Positions 22,030 to 33,218 of a stretch of DNA of 64,000 bases are shown here, one piece after another; within the stretch, counting starts at the first letter, position 1, and every line of letters begins with the position of its first letter. Position numbers and translations under genes: made by a program. The DNA comes from Mermis nigrescens. Lineage: Eukaryota; Nematoda; Enoplea; Mermithida; Mermithidae. Under the pieces are notes generated by a model. It was not told the DNA's origin. It worked only from the letters and a program-made list of their open reading frames with translations, and made no database searches. The stretch lies in assembly GCA_036768485.1 (NCBI GenBank), contig JAVLUZ010000507.1:709179-773178 (forward strand), read 5' to 3'.

Positions 22030-22521
22030 GCTTATATCTGTTACGTTAGACCTTTATTAAAGTACTGTTGCAGTGTATGGAGCCCCTCTTATCGTGGTGA
22101 CATAGATCAACTGAAAGCTGTTCAACGTAGATTCACTGAAAATATTTTTGGTTATAATATTCTTTCTTACGAGGATCGCTTAATGCAACTTAAATTGTGC
22201 AGACTTGAATTAAGACGCTTGCAGATTTGCTTGTGTATGATGTATCAAGTTATTTGTCATAAATCATGTTTGGGAGCTGATGATTTTTTTGTATCTAATC
22301 ATAATATTACCCGCAGCATTAATAGATTTAAATTAGTCATACCTGTTGTACATTCTAATTTAGAAAAGTTTGATTTCTTTTACAAATACATCGCAGTTTG
22401 AAACGATCCTCCTGACTTCATTGTATCTTTCCCTAACCTAAACATATTTAAATCTAGGCTAGCAAACTTTGATTTATCTAGATATCTTGTGAGGCGCGCG
22501 TTAAAATTGTCATTTCATTGA
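22030..22521 (+). pseudogene. Non-LTR retrotransposon 3' fragment (RT C-terminal region)
   Basis: A frame running from about 22030 to a stop at 22519-22521 with one internal TGA near 22399 where a Trp is expected. Motifs LLKYCCSVWSP, DIDQLKAVQRRFT, LSYEDRLMQL and LELRRLQICLCMMYQV are typical of the region after reverse transcriptase in Jockey/CR1-type LINEs. It is 5' truncated, as most LINE insertions are. It is distinct from the RTE at 2249-6205. Confidence 0.85.
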
Positions 22522-22621
22522 CTCACATGTCCCGTTACTAATTTGTTTGTAGCTATTGTGTATCTTTTAATTCTGTATTTTATCAGGATTGTTTATTACT
22601 GATAGAATTCTTTCTTTCTAG

Positions 22622-23143
22622 TTTCTCTGAAACATCAAAATATGGGTTAAATTTAATTATAGGTATTTATCATTCAATTGAAGGTAGAAGGCATCTTAAA
22701 CGTTGTACGAGACTATACTAACATATTCAATTGAAAATTTTAAAATTATTTGAGTGATTTTTTGAGTAAAATTAACTTTTTAAATGCAGAAAATACGCGT
22801 TCACTATAACTTTCGATTTCAATCAAAAATTCTAGCTGTATATAGTTCCTTTTTACGAAAAATAAATTACTCCATACGTTCTGCGCGTAAAATTAAGTTT
22901 TTGTGATGCAGAAAAGGAACTATATTTAGCTAAGATTTTTGTTGAAATCGAAAATTGTAGTGAACCGCGTATTTTCTGCATTCTTAAAAAATGATTTCAC
23001 TCAAACACTCATCCAAATAATTTTAAAATTTTCAATTGACTATGTTAGTATAGTTTATACAACATTTAAGATGCCTTCTACCTTCAATTGAATGATAAAT
23101 AACTATAATTGAGTTAAACCCATATTTTGATGTTTTAGAGAAA
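22622..23143. mobile_element. Near-perfect long palindrome (foldback MITE), about 520 bp
   Basis: Two arms of about 230 bp run from TTTCTCTGAAACATCAAAAT inwards and are mirrored to 23143, with a short loop near 22870-22900. There is no coding potential. No TSD was resolved. Such palindromes can cause assembly errors and hairpin instability. Confidence 0.8.
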
Positions 23144-23249
23144 ATATATAAGACATCTTTGCTAGCTTCACTCACATCACTTGAGGCGAAGAATCATGAA
23201 CTAAATTTTCTATTCAAAAATCAGAAATTTTTTTTCAAAAATCAAAAAA

Positions 23250-23441
23250 TCAAAAATCTTTATCACAATCTTGCTCAAATTCTGCTGACATGGAATCGCA
23301 AAGCTGCAATGCATTAGTTTTAATGAAGACAAGCTTTTGCACGGTTTCAGGAAACAGTTGATTTTGCAACTTTGAATTTATAAAACCAAACGTTGAAAAA
23401 TTTTGCTCGGTTGACGCAGTGGATACAGCCAAAGAGAAAAC
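23250..23441 (-). pseudogene. hAT transposase, C-terminal dimerisation exon
   Basis: On the minus strand a splice-acceptor-like CCTTTAG precedes a 63-codon frame. VFSLAVSTASTEQNFSTFGF and NQLFPETVQKLVFIKTN are the signature of the hAT dimerisation domain (small-residue run, then SerThrGlu, Phe, and ..L.PETV..LVFIK.N). It ends in an acidic tail and stop. The upstream catalytic DDE/RNase H exons were not recognised, so it is treated as a remnant or as one exon of a decayed gene in hAT-10. Confidence 0.8.
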
Positions 23442-23790
23442 CTAAAGGATAAATATGTAAATTATAGGTACCTAACTAAACACAAGAAATAATCAAATAG
23501 TGGAGTCTGCAACTTTCATTCTGGGAAGACAATCAAAAGGCAGGATAAGTTCGAAAAAAGGCACATCCAATTTTTCCCCAAAAGTTTATGATATGCTAAC
23601 TTATATCCACCTACTTTGTCAAAGAAAAGCTTCCATAGTAAAAGCAAGCAGTACTCTCTAAAAATTTGCTGTATGAGAGTTTCTTTGAAGTTGTCAAAGT
23701 TCATCTGTTCCCCTCTAACCCTACTGACCTTGCTTGCTCATGTGTGGTTAGAAAATAATCAGCAGCCTGTACAGACAGACAAGCAGCATG

Positions 23791-23814
23791 CACACACACA
23801 CACACACACACACC
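23791..23814. repeat. (CA)n microsatellite
   Basis: About eleven CA units in a row; no other feature. Confidence 0.9.
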
Positions 23815-24541
23815 AAGTGCTGAAGGGCAGGCCAGCAGCTCAAATTGGTCAAACTCAGAAAAAAGTGGGCTATTGAGGTGGCTGAATAGAAGCGCCCTGT
23901 TTTGCAGCATGGCATGGCCATTGTAAGCTAAAGGCTGAGATTTTTGAGCATGGGCATTGTGTTGACCAGACGGAGGTTGGTTGGCCTTTACTAGTCAAAG
24001 GAACGGCATAAAGCAAACAAAAAGAGATTAGAAATACAATTTGTATCACCTACAGTATTTATTTCAGTCTATCTGAAAAATTGGTAACCTGTGGATAAGA
24101 AAACTTAAAAACCCAATGATTTTTCGCACCCAAAAACCCACAAAAAACCAAAAACCCCAGCCTTGCCAACCCTGAGTAAAAATGTACAGCATGATTTTAC
24201 CGATAGAAGAAGAACAAATTTTGTCATGAAAACACAAGATAATGAGTACCACATGTCCGAAACAGTAAGTACCAACTAAAGAAAAATGGCATAAGACATA
24301 TACGGTCACGATAATCGTGACTAATTAAGTAGCCCCTGTCAGAAAACTAATGCTGGTTCATTTCGATAATGAACGCAAGTTATTCTTGATGTTTTGCATT
24401 GGTACTGGCATTCCTACGTTCAATTGTCACCTACCTTTTGTGTGTACCTATATACCTACTTTCTGTGAATCAATGTTGTTCGGGTATAGGCAAGGGAATA
24501 GGAATAGAAAACAGAAAGCTTTTGTTTGCTAGACTCGGACT

Positions 24542-24705
24542 GTGGATCTCTTGATTCAAAATACGATGTCTTTATCAATCGACGAGGGTCGGTTCATTTC
24601 AATATTGGATGATGAAGTTTTATTAATGACTTCGTATTTATACCAATCAGGGAGGTTTCTGGAATTGCTTGAGAGTTCTGATCGGTGTCAGATATGGGCT
24701 AAGCC
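24542..24705 (+). other. Open frame split by family D MITE (left part)
   Basis: An open frame (ILDDEVLLMTSYLYQSGRFL around the middle) runs up to the insertion of family D copy 4. Its continuation after the second TSD copy (25462-25593) is in the same frame and ends in TAG. Combined length is about 98 codons. I do not recognise it; it may be chance or an old coding exon. Confidence 0.3.
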
Positions 24706-25461
24706 CACGGTTTTTTTTTTGTACTCGGCAAAGATTTTTCCCGATGTACAAAGACTTTTCGGGACCGTCTTTGTACATGTACAAAGATTTTTGGGAAGAC
24801 AAAAATTGCAAAAAAGGTCTGAAATTCGAGAAAATTTGGCGCTTCGCGCCGAAATGAGTAATTGTGTGTTCTATATATCTTTATAATGGCAGAAATTGCA
24901 TTTCAAAAGTAAAAATGTCAAATTTTTCGGCGCTTCGCGCCGTTTTAAGACGATTCTTAGTGATTTTTGCCCTTAGAGACCCAGAAATTAGCTAAAACAC
25001 TACGAAGAGTCGAAGAACTCTGTTTTTACCACACTAAAATCGCTGCTGTACCATATTATAGTACCCAAAATTTGTGTGTACAAAATGTACAAAGATTTTT
25101 AGGAAGACAAAAACTGTAAAAAGGTGTAAAATTCCCGAAATTTTCGGCGCTTCGCGCCGAACTGATAAATTATTTGTCCTATATATCTTTAAAATGGCAG
25201 AATTTGCATTTAGAATGGAAAAATGTCAACATTTTTCGGCGCTTCGCGCCGTTTTCAGATAATTTTTAGTAATTTTTGGCGTCAGAAACCCAGAAATTAG
25301 CTAAAATACACTACCAAAGATCGAAAACCCTGTTTTACCGCTCTGAAATCGCTACTGTACTATATTATAGTACACAAAAATTTGCATGTACAAAATGTAC
25401 AAAGACTTTTGGGACCATCTTTGTACATGTACAAACGGACCTTGTACAAAAAAAAACACTG
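24706..25461 (+). mobile_element. MITE family D, copy 4 (two-unit form)
   Basis: Left end CACGGTTTTTTTTTTTGTACT, right end inverted CAGTGTTTTTTTTTGTACAAG. TSD GCTAAGCC/GCTAAGTC (24698-24705 and 25462-25469), 7 of 8. The body carries the internal unit twice and four exact copies of GGCGCTTCGCGCC (24838, 24929, 25146, 25238). Copy 7 at 53182-53940 has the same layout. Confidence 0.88.
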
Positions 25462-25593
25462 GCTAAGTCTCAAGGCATAAAGGAGCAAAATCGCTCTGCT
25501 TGCTTCGCACTTTTCACCTCATTTGTCTCAGGCTTAGCCTATACGCTGGACCCAATGTGCATGCAGATAACTAAGCCTAAGCCCAGGAAATAG

Positions 25594-26329
25594 GTAACAA
25601 CAGCTCAGTGAATGTTTGAACCATTATCTAGGCTTAGGAATTCAGATTGGTACCAACACTCTGCTTCAACAGCTGTCAAGACATTATATTTTTATCATGC
25701 CGAGGATTTTACTCGTTTATGCTCTAGAATTTTGTACTTCAAAAATGTCACCAATGGAATCAGCGCATTTGAAAACTTAGGAAATCCACGACCAAGCGCT
25801 TCTACACACGCTTACTGCTAACAAATTAACTGCACACAGAAAGGGTAGGTGTCAACTAAACAGAAATGCCGGTTTACCGGCTTATTAGGCATAGGCCTAG
25901 TAATATGTATTCATGACTGACCTAAATGTTGTTGCCAGCGTTTAAAATAAGCGTTAGTAATGGGATGCGACGAGCGGAGCCCCCTTATTTGCATGTCGCC
26001 CATGATTGTAAATTATTCCGCTTTTTTTGCTCTTTCGACCTATGTATTGGATGTTTAATTTATTCTTTTCAAGTCGTCAATAAAACGACTTTAAAGCCAG
26101 TGCAGATTTCTAGTGGACACCCGTTATATCCCTAATAGAGTCAATTTGTTTGTTTCAACCATTGTACTGTCCTATGTACTGCTAATGTTGAGAAACTTTG
26201 AAAAATTCCATAGGCCATAAAGTGTACAAGTACCCATACGTGAACCTGCTAGAGGAATGCCAAAAGTTTGAAATTTAGCTCCACTAATAATTTTAATTTT
26301 ATTGTTTCACTCACCGACATTTTTTGTAG
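25594..26329. other. Sequence upstream of the first recognised TONSL exon
   Basis: No TPR-coding exon, promoter element or repeat was recognised. If TONSL starts at 26359, its promoter would lie here, but I see no convincing core motif. Confidence 0.35.
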
Positions 26330-26475
26330 AAGAGATTTTAACTTTATACGTCGTCAAAATGTCAGATTCTGGCAAGAAACGATTCATGATTCGCCGAAAT
26401 ATCAAAGGCGAGTCGGAACTCCATGTTGCTTGCATCAGAAATCAAGTGACAAAGGTGGAAAACCTACTTTTGCAG
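26330..26475 (+). CDS. TONSL: TONSL exon 1 (as seen): start of ankyrin domain
   Basis: Contains ATG at 26359 in a CAAAATG context, then MSDSGKKRFMIRRN and the first ankyrin helix (GESELHVACIRNQVTKVENL). The Glu of GES matches the Glu of human TONSL (E530, from memory) in the H4K20me0 pocket. Upstream, TTTTTTGTAG at 26320-26329 looks like a 3' splice site and the frame stays open beyond it, so this may be internal rather than the first exon. The donor is CAG|GCAAGT, a GC donor. The nearest GT, four bases on, would break the frame with exon 2. Confidence 0.82.
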
Positions 26476-29400
26476 GCAAGTTCACATGTATACTACATAG
26501 CAATAAATGTTGCCTCCTTACGTTTCTGTTTATTTCATAAATTCACATTATGGAAGTACGAAGGAGTTTGAGTTCTCAGCGGTTTCATCCTTGCAGTTCA
26601 GTGTATGATGGTTGGTAATTTCGTTTCTATTGACTCCACAGAAATGAAAATGTTCAGTTTTTTATCGATTCCAATTCAATTAAAATTTCATGAATGTTCA
26701 ATTGTTCTAAAACTGGATCGTTTCTGATGAATTTGTCAATTAAAAGACCCAGGGTGCGTAAAATTGCGCGTTTATTATGGGTTATTGAGATAAATTGCCC
26801 CACCAAAGTCAAGCGACCCTAGATTTAGATTTTATGCTCTTCCATCATTTTTCCACTCTTCCATTTTATGCTTTTCCGTTCTTCCACTCTTCCACATTTC
26901 ATACTCTTCCACTCTTCCTCTCTTAAAACGTTACGCGCAGACATGCACAACGTGGGAATTCGGTGAAGGGGAGGGATGAAATTTTAAAGTGCCTTTTGTG
27001 GGCTCAAAAATGGTGGGTACGCGTCAAAAACATCGTTTTTTGTCGTTTCTGATGATGCTTCATCTTTTTAGAGCATAAAAATGTAAGAAAATTTTGAAAA
27101 AATCAAAAGAGTCGAACAAAGTGAACAATATATAGGTCAAAACATGAGTATATCGCGCGAAGCGCCAAGAATTTCACACTTTTGAGCAAATAGATAGCTA
27201 GAAACGTTTAAAACAGCACTTTTTCACGAACTTGTAGGAAAATTTTGGAAACTTGAAAAATCGCCAATTCTGGGTGGGGGCGACAAAATTTCAATGGGGA
27301 AGGGGTGAAACCCCCCAACCCTTCCCCCTACCCCAAGATCATGCATGGTTACGCCTGTAACTTGGAATGCTAGTCTCAAAAAATTTTGTAGTTATATTGA
27401 TTTAACTAGTATGGTTGCTTACCATACAATACAGCTGCAGCCTTGAGGTTTGACCTTGTTAACAATTCTTTAAATTGACTGTAAGAAGTACTCGGCCTTT
27501 ATTATAGCGTTGGATGTCGCAGAATGTCTTGCTATGCTTTAGCGTTGCTTTGTTGAAACAGGATAGGCTACGCAATTATCGTCAAGGGAAATACATGAAT
27601 AAACAACAAATTTTTATTATTTTAATCGAATAATTTTTATTTTTTAAAAGCCTGAGGATGGTTACAGAAATTTTTGAATTCCGAAAGAACTTTAAAATAA
27701 AATCCAAAAAATTTTGAATCTTTTTGGCTTGAAAATCGTGGATACGATTATTATATTGTATAAATTGTAACTTAGGTCCTGCAATCATTACTAAGGCAAA
27801 TGAATAAATAAATGAATAAATAAATAGATAAATAACAAATGTTTATTATATTTTTATCATGTAGTTTTTTATTATTTAAAAGCCTACATACAGATCGTAA
27901 GGTGCTTAAATTTCGTGGTGATTACCAGTCATACACAGCATGGGAGTTCTGGAAGGATGAAATTTTAAAGTGTTTTCTGACTCGAAAGTCGTAGATTCGC
28001 CTCCAAATCATCGTTTTCCAGCGTTTCTGATGGTATTTTATCTTTCTAGAGCATAGAGACATGAAAAAGTTTTTTAAAAAAATCGAAAAAATCGGATAAA
28101 TTGAATAAAGTATGGTCAAGAAATGAGTATATGGGGCGGAGCGCCGAAAATTTGTTTTGAGCAAATACATAGATGGCTGAAAATTCCTAACAGCACCTTT
28201 TCTACGAATTTTGGAAACTTTTGAAAAATCGCGATTTCTGGGTGGGGTGAAAAAATTTCTGAGTGGGGGGGGGGAGCGGAACCCTCCCCAAACCCCAAGA
28301 GCATATATGGTGATTACTATGTTGTTTATATGCATGTACTACGTACTTATTGCTTTTATGAACTGCATCCAGGGTCACCCAGTTAACGTGTTGGACAATC
28401 TGGGCTGGACCCCACTACACGAAGCTTGCAATCGCGGCCACGAAAAAATCGTAGAAATTTTGCTCAATCGGTCCGAAATCAGTTTAGATGTGCAAGCAGG
28501 TGATGATCGAGTAACTCCGCTTATGGACGCCGCTTCTAATGGTCATTACAACATAGTAGATATGCTATTATTGCGAGGCGCTAAAGTTAATCAAGTGGAC
28601 AAGCGAGTAAGTTGCACTCTAGAATGCCTCTTAATTACAAGAGCATTCTCGGGGGGGGGGGTGAGGTGAGGTATTTATAACCTCCATGAGCTTTGAAAAA
28701 CTGGTAGCTATAACATCCATTTTGGCCGAAAAAACATTGCTGTATATCCGTTTTGAGCTCAGAAAATTAGCTATATAGCTTTTTTGGGCTCAGAGAAGTA
28801 GATATATAGCCTTTTTGGACTCAGAAACACACCGTGTGAGCTCAAAAATGCTATATATGTATAGTTGTCTTTTCGGAGTTCCAAAAGGATGTTTACTATT
28901 TTCTCGACTCCAAAAATGGTCCAATGGTCATTTTTAGTCCAAATAAGCTATATAGCTATGCTTGTGAGCCCAAAAAAGGCTTTATAGCTAATTTTCCGAG
29001 CCCAAAAGGACTATAGAGCCGTTTTACGAAGCACTTAGCTATCTAGCGATTTTTGGTTTTCACCCACCTTAAAAGTTTGACCTTGCGCACCTATGCTCAT
29101 AAGGTAAATGATCGTAATAATGCATTGTATTATGTGTGCGCATTTGTTAATGGAAAAAGGTGTGATTAATTATGCATGTTGTTCTGAATTTATGTATTTA
29201 AAAATAATAATTATCTTTCATGCCTTTTTCTCGGATTCAACATGTACTTTTATACGATGTTTCAGACAAGGCCAAAAAAATTAGGTTGTTAGCGCTTTTG
29301 CTATCGAAAATTATGCATGCAGACAATGTACTATTAGCTCAAAATCTCCTAACAGAAAGTACCTTGCTCTCTGACTGATGCTTTCGAAAGGTACCCACAA

Positions 29401-32400
29401 TACTCCCTCACCCATAGATACACAAGGTCAGGGTCGGCGGCGGGTTGGATAAAATCCCACTAATTCAAAGCAGTAAATTTATTGCTAAAATAGCCTATAA
29501 AACGCTTTTTTCGTGGTAATACCGCATTTTTAGTCGATTTTGATTGCATTTCGTTGCTTTTAGCACTAAAATATAAAAATTAATAAATTTTGGCCGTTTT
29601 TTTGAGTAAAAAGCACACAAAAGTATTACGGAAAGTTTTTTTGACATTTTTCTAGTTTTGTCCTAAAAAATGATGCATAAAACGTTCCGTCAGCTCCAAA
29701 TCGCCGGACAGTTCCTGTCTGACTGACCCTTCAGTGGAAGAAATGCGCATGTATGCTTAATTTCTTTTAATCAGACACATAGCTCGTCTCGTTCGATAGA
29801 TATGTGCACACGGAAAAATTATCATTGGATTGGTAAATAGACATGGCTCTTAGAGTAAAACCCCATTCCGACGTATAAGGCAGGGATTAACAATTTTTTA
29901 TTTTATGACCTGTCAATCTATAAGGCTTTTAATAAAGTGTGGAGCATGATTAGTCGCTGTAGTCTTGATTACATACATATATTCATGGGCGTACTCTGGG
30001 GAGGGCGAGGGGTGGCCACCATTCCTCCTCCCCTTGGAAAAATTTTTTGAATGAGTAGATAATGCATAAAAAATAATGGAAACTGGCATCCCTTCATTGA
30101 AAAATCTCAAAATTTCCGGCGCTTCGCGAAGTTGGATCATTATTTTCCATAATTTGGGCCCTGGCGCGACCAAAAAAGTCATTTTTCATAGCATTTTGTG
30201 AGAAAATAAATTTATTTCCAAAAAGTCTGAATTTTATAAGCTTATTGGATAGGGCATGCTCGGAAACGTCAGAAAATACACTTTATTTTGTGCCCCGTAG
30301 AACACATCTCGAAACATACATACGTGTAAGATAGGGGTGGGGGATTCCCCAGCCGAAGTCGGCCGTCCCCCATCCCCCTAGAGCTAGAAAATTTTTCACC
30401 CCCTCCCCGGTTTTTGGCGAATATCGAATTTTTTGGCCGTTTTTAGGTGTATTTTGGCCGTTTTTCGCCAAAAATCGAGATAATTTACCCCACTCCCCAA
30501 AAATAGCCGGGACTCCCAACAATTTTCGCCTTTACACGTATGTTCCGAAATATAGGGTCACTTTCAGTCCGCCTCCCCTTTTAGGAAATCCAGCGTGCGC
30601 TCCTGCATATTATAGGGGGGGCGGACCCAACATGAATTGGTCTATGTCGGAATATTCGTCAGGATAGTTAGCAAAATTCGCGTTTTTCGACCTTTCTCAG
30701 CACGCTCTATCCATTGAGATGATAAATTTTGAACTTTTTCGAAAAAAGTTTTTGTCCAACTCAAGAGGAATTTGTCCCCAGCCAAGGAAAGGCGGCCGCC
30801 CCCGCGCCCCTCCTAAATATGGCCCTCTACATACATATGTATGTCCGTAAAAAACTTTTTTTTATTTTCAAATTTTTAAAACAAAAAATTTTCATTAAAG
30901 GGCGACACTATATTGGATTATTTGCAACAGCGAGTCGACGCCGATGAGTCATTGTCGGAGCAACGTCATCTCATTAGACTAATCGAAGTTGTTAAAGAAC
31001 AGCTATCCAAAGGTAAACATCTTCGATGTTTTAAAATTTTAGAATTCAGTTGCACACGAATAGAAGACAACCAGTGATCGGACCGAGGCCTCGGCCTCGG
31101 CCTCGGCAAGCCTCGGCGTTTTTTGGAGCCTCGGCCTCGGCGCCGAGGGCGAAGCTGAAAAGTGCCGAGGCGCCGAGGGTTAAAATCAAATTTGAATAAG
31201 TTTAATATATCGGTTAAATATTAACTATTTAGAATGCATCTGCAGTACACAGGCTGTTTCTTACCTATTGGCTTTTCTTATGTTTTTAGGCGCGTACCCA
31301 GTTACACCAAGTTATATACATCAAAGTGCGAATTGATATTCATATGATGACTAAGTTTTATTTCTCATGCTCGCTACATGGATCGGAAAGTGCAGTGCAG
31401 AGAAATTAATCGTAATATTAAACACTTTATCTAATTAAAATAAATGTTTATATGTTTATTGTTGTTAGCCAGAATTCTGATTTCAATCTGATGAAGCAGA
31501 TAATTCATCATCAAAATTTAGATCATCTGAATCAGAGTTAGCCTCATCCATTTCGCCATGTTGTGCTATCGCGTCATCGTCGTCGTCATCGTTTATCAGA
31601 TTCTTTAAAGTCACACTATTATAACCAACTGCTTTGAGATTATGCTTTACAAAAAGGAGTTTTTGAACATTTGTCTGTCATTCATTCGCCACAGCTTTTC
31701 TATTCTTCCACCGCATTGTCATGGATTATTTTTATTTTAGAGGTTTTGTGTGTCAGTATCACTGATTAAGTATCCTGCCGACCATATATGCACAGTATGG
31801 GAATTCTGGGGGGTGAAAACCTAAAGTGTCTTATTTGGGCCCAAAAATGGCCGGTACGCGTTTAAAAAACATCGTTTTTTGGCGTTTCTGACGATACTCT
31901 ATCCTTCTAGAGCGTTAAATCATGAAAAAACTTTCGAAAAAAGTCGAATAAATTGACCAATATATCGCTTAAAACATGAATATATGGCGCGAAGCGCCGA
32001 AAATTTGGCGATTTTGAGCAAATAGATGGCCAAAAACCCTTAAAAAGACACTTTTCCTACCAATTTTCAGGTAAGTCTAGGAAACTTTTGAAAAATCGCC
32101 AATTCTGGGGGGGAATTTTTTGCGGGGGGTGAAAAATGATTCTGCGGGGGGGGTGAAAACCCCCCAAACCCCCCAAGATCATGTATGCTACCGATCTTCC
32201 TGCATAACATATAGTTCCTATTTTAACCCTAACGTAGAGCTCAGGCTCGTATACAGGGGGATTGGGGGAAAGTGCCCCTTTCGAAATAAAATGTGAGAAT
32301 AATTGCGAAAGACTTTTCGCGCTTCGCGTTGAATTTCACAATGATAATTTGTACAACCAAAAGCGTCTTTTCGCTACATGGATCGGAAAGTACAATCGCT

Positions 32401-33049
32401 ACATGCAGAGGCGGATTTAAGGGGGCGGCCGCTCCCCATTGGCCAAAATATTTAGCGAGAATAAGAACGGATATGCAATTTGCAATGATTTTTGGTCGTC
32501 AGTGACCATAATTTCTCAAATTTTTCCGGCGCTACGCGCCGGATGATACCTATTAATGACATTTATTTACTTTCTTGGCGACCTGGGCACGGTTTCACCA
32601 TAAGTTTACGACTCCTAAGAGTCCTACGAGTTTCGTTTTACGGGAAAATCGGGTTTCACCATCTTTTTACGAGTTACGAATTACGACTACGAGTTATGAG
32701 TAACGAGCAACGGGTTAAGAGTTCGTATTACGAGGGTTTCACCAGGGTTTCCGTAAGACTCATTTTTTACGAGTACTTTTTGGACCTTTTTACGAGTACT
32801 CGTAATAAAATGTATATCTCTTCTGTTGCGTATGACATTCTTCATTAGTCATTGTCTCTGTTTTAAACAGCATAATTATGTAATTAATTGCAGATTTTAT
32901 GCCGCTCGATAGAAAAACATAGAAAGTGCTAAGAAATGTATGGGATTCAGTCAACAAGAATTAATAAGCTTCTCAGAAAATTTATAGCTTTAAATAAAAA
33001 CGAAAATAATAATATTAGTAATAATAATAATGACGATAATAACAACAAC

Positions 33050-33086
<37 letters not shown>

Positions 33087-33156
33087 TTACTAATACTAAT
33101 AATAATAATTATTATTATTATTATTATGATAGTAATACTAATAATAATCAATAATA

Positions 33157-33218
<62 letters not shown>

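Larger units (their letters stand above)
9446..24174. mobile_element. hAT-10: putative 14.7-kb hAT-like element, host of nested insertions
   Basis: The left end CAGATATGGAAAAAACCCAG at 9446 is preceded by AGTAAAAA (9438-9445). The right end, read inverted, is CAGGGTTGGCAAGGCTGGGG, finishing at 24174 and followed by AGTAAAAA (24175-24182). The 8-bp duplication is perfect but low-complexity, and the TIR match is limited to CAG, TGG and AA. Arrays of AAACCCA-type words lie inside both ends (9452-9506 and 24107-24165). A hAT transposase exon (23250-23441, minus strand) lies near the right end. Most of the length is nested insertions. Confidence 0.55.
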
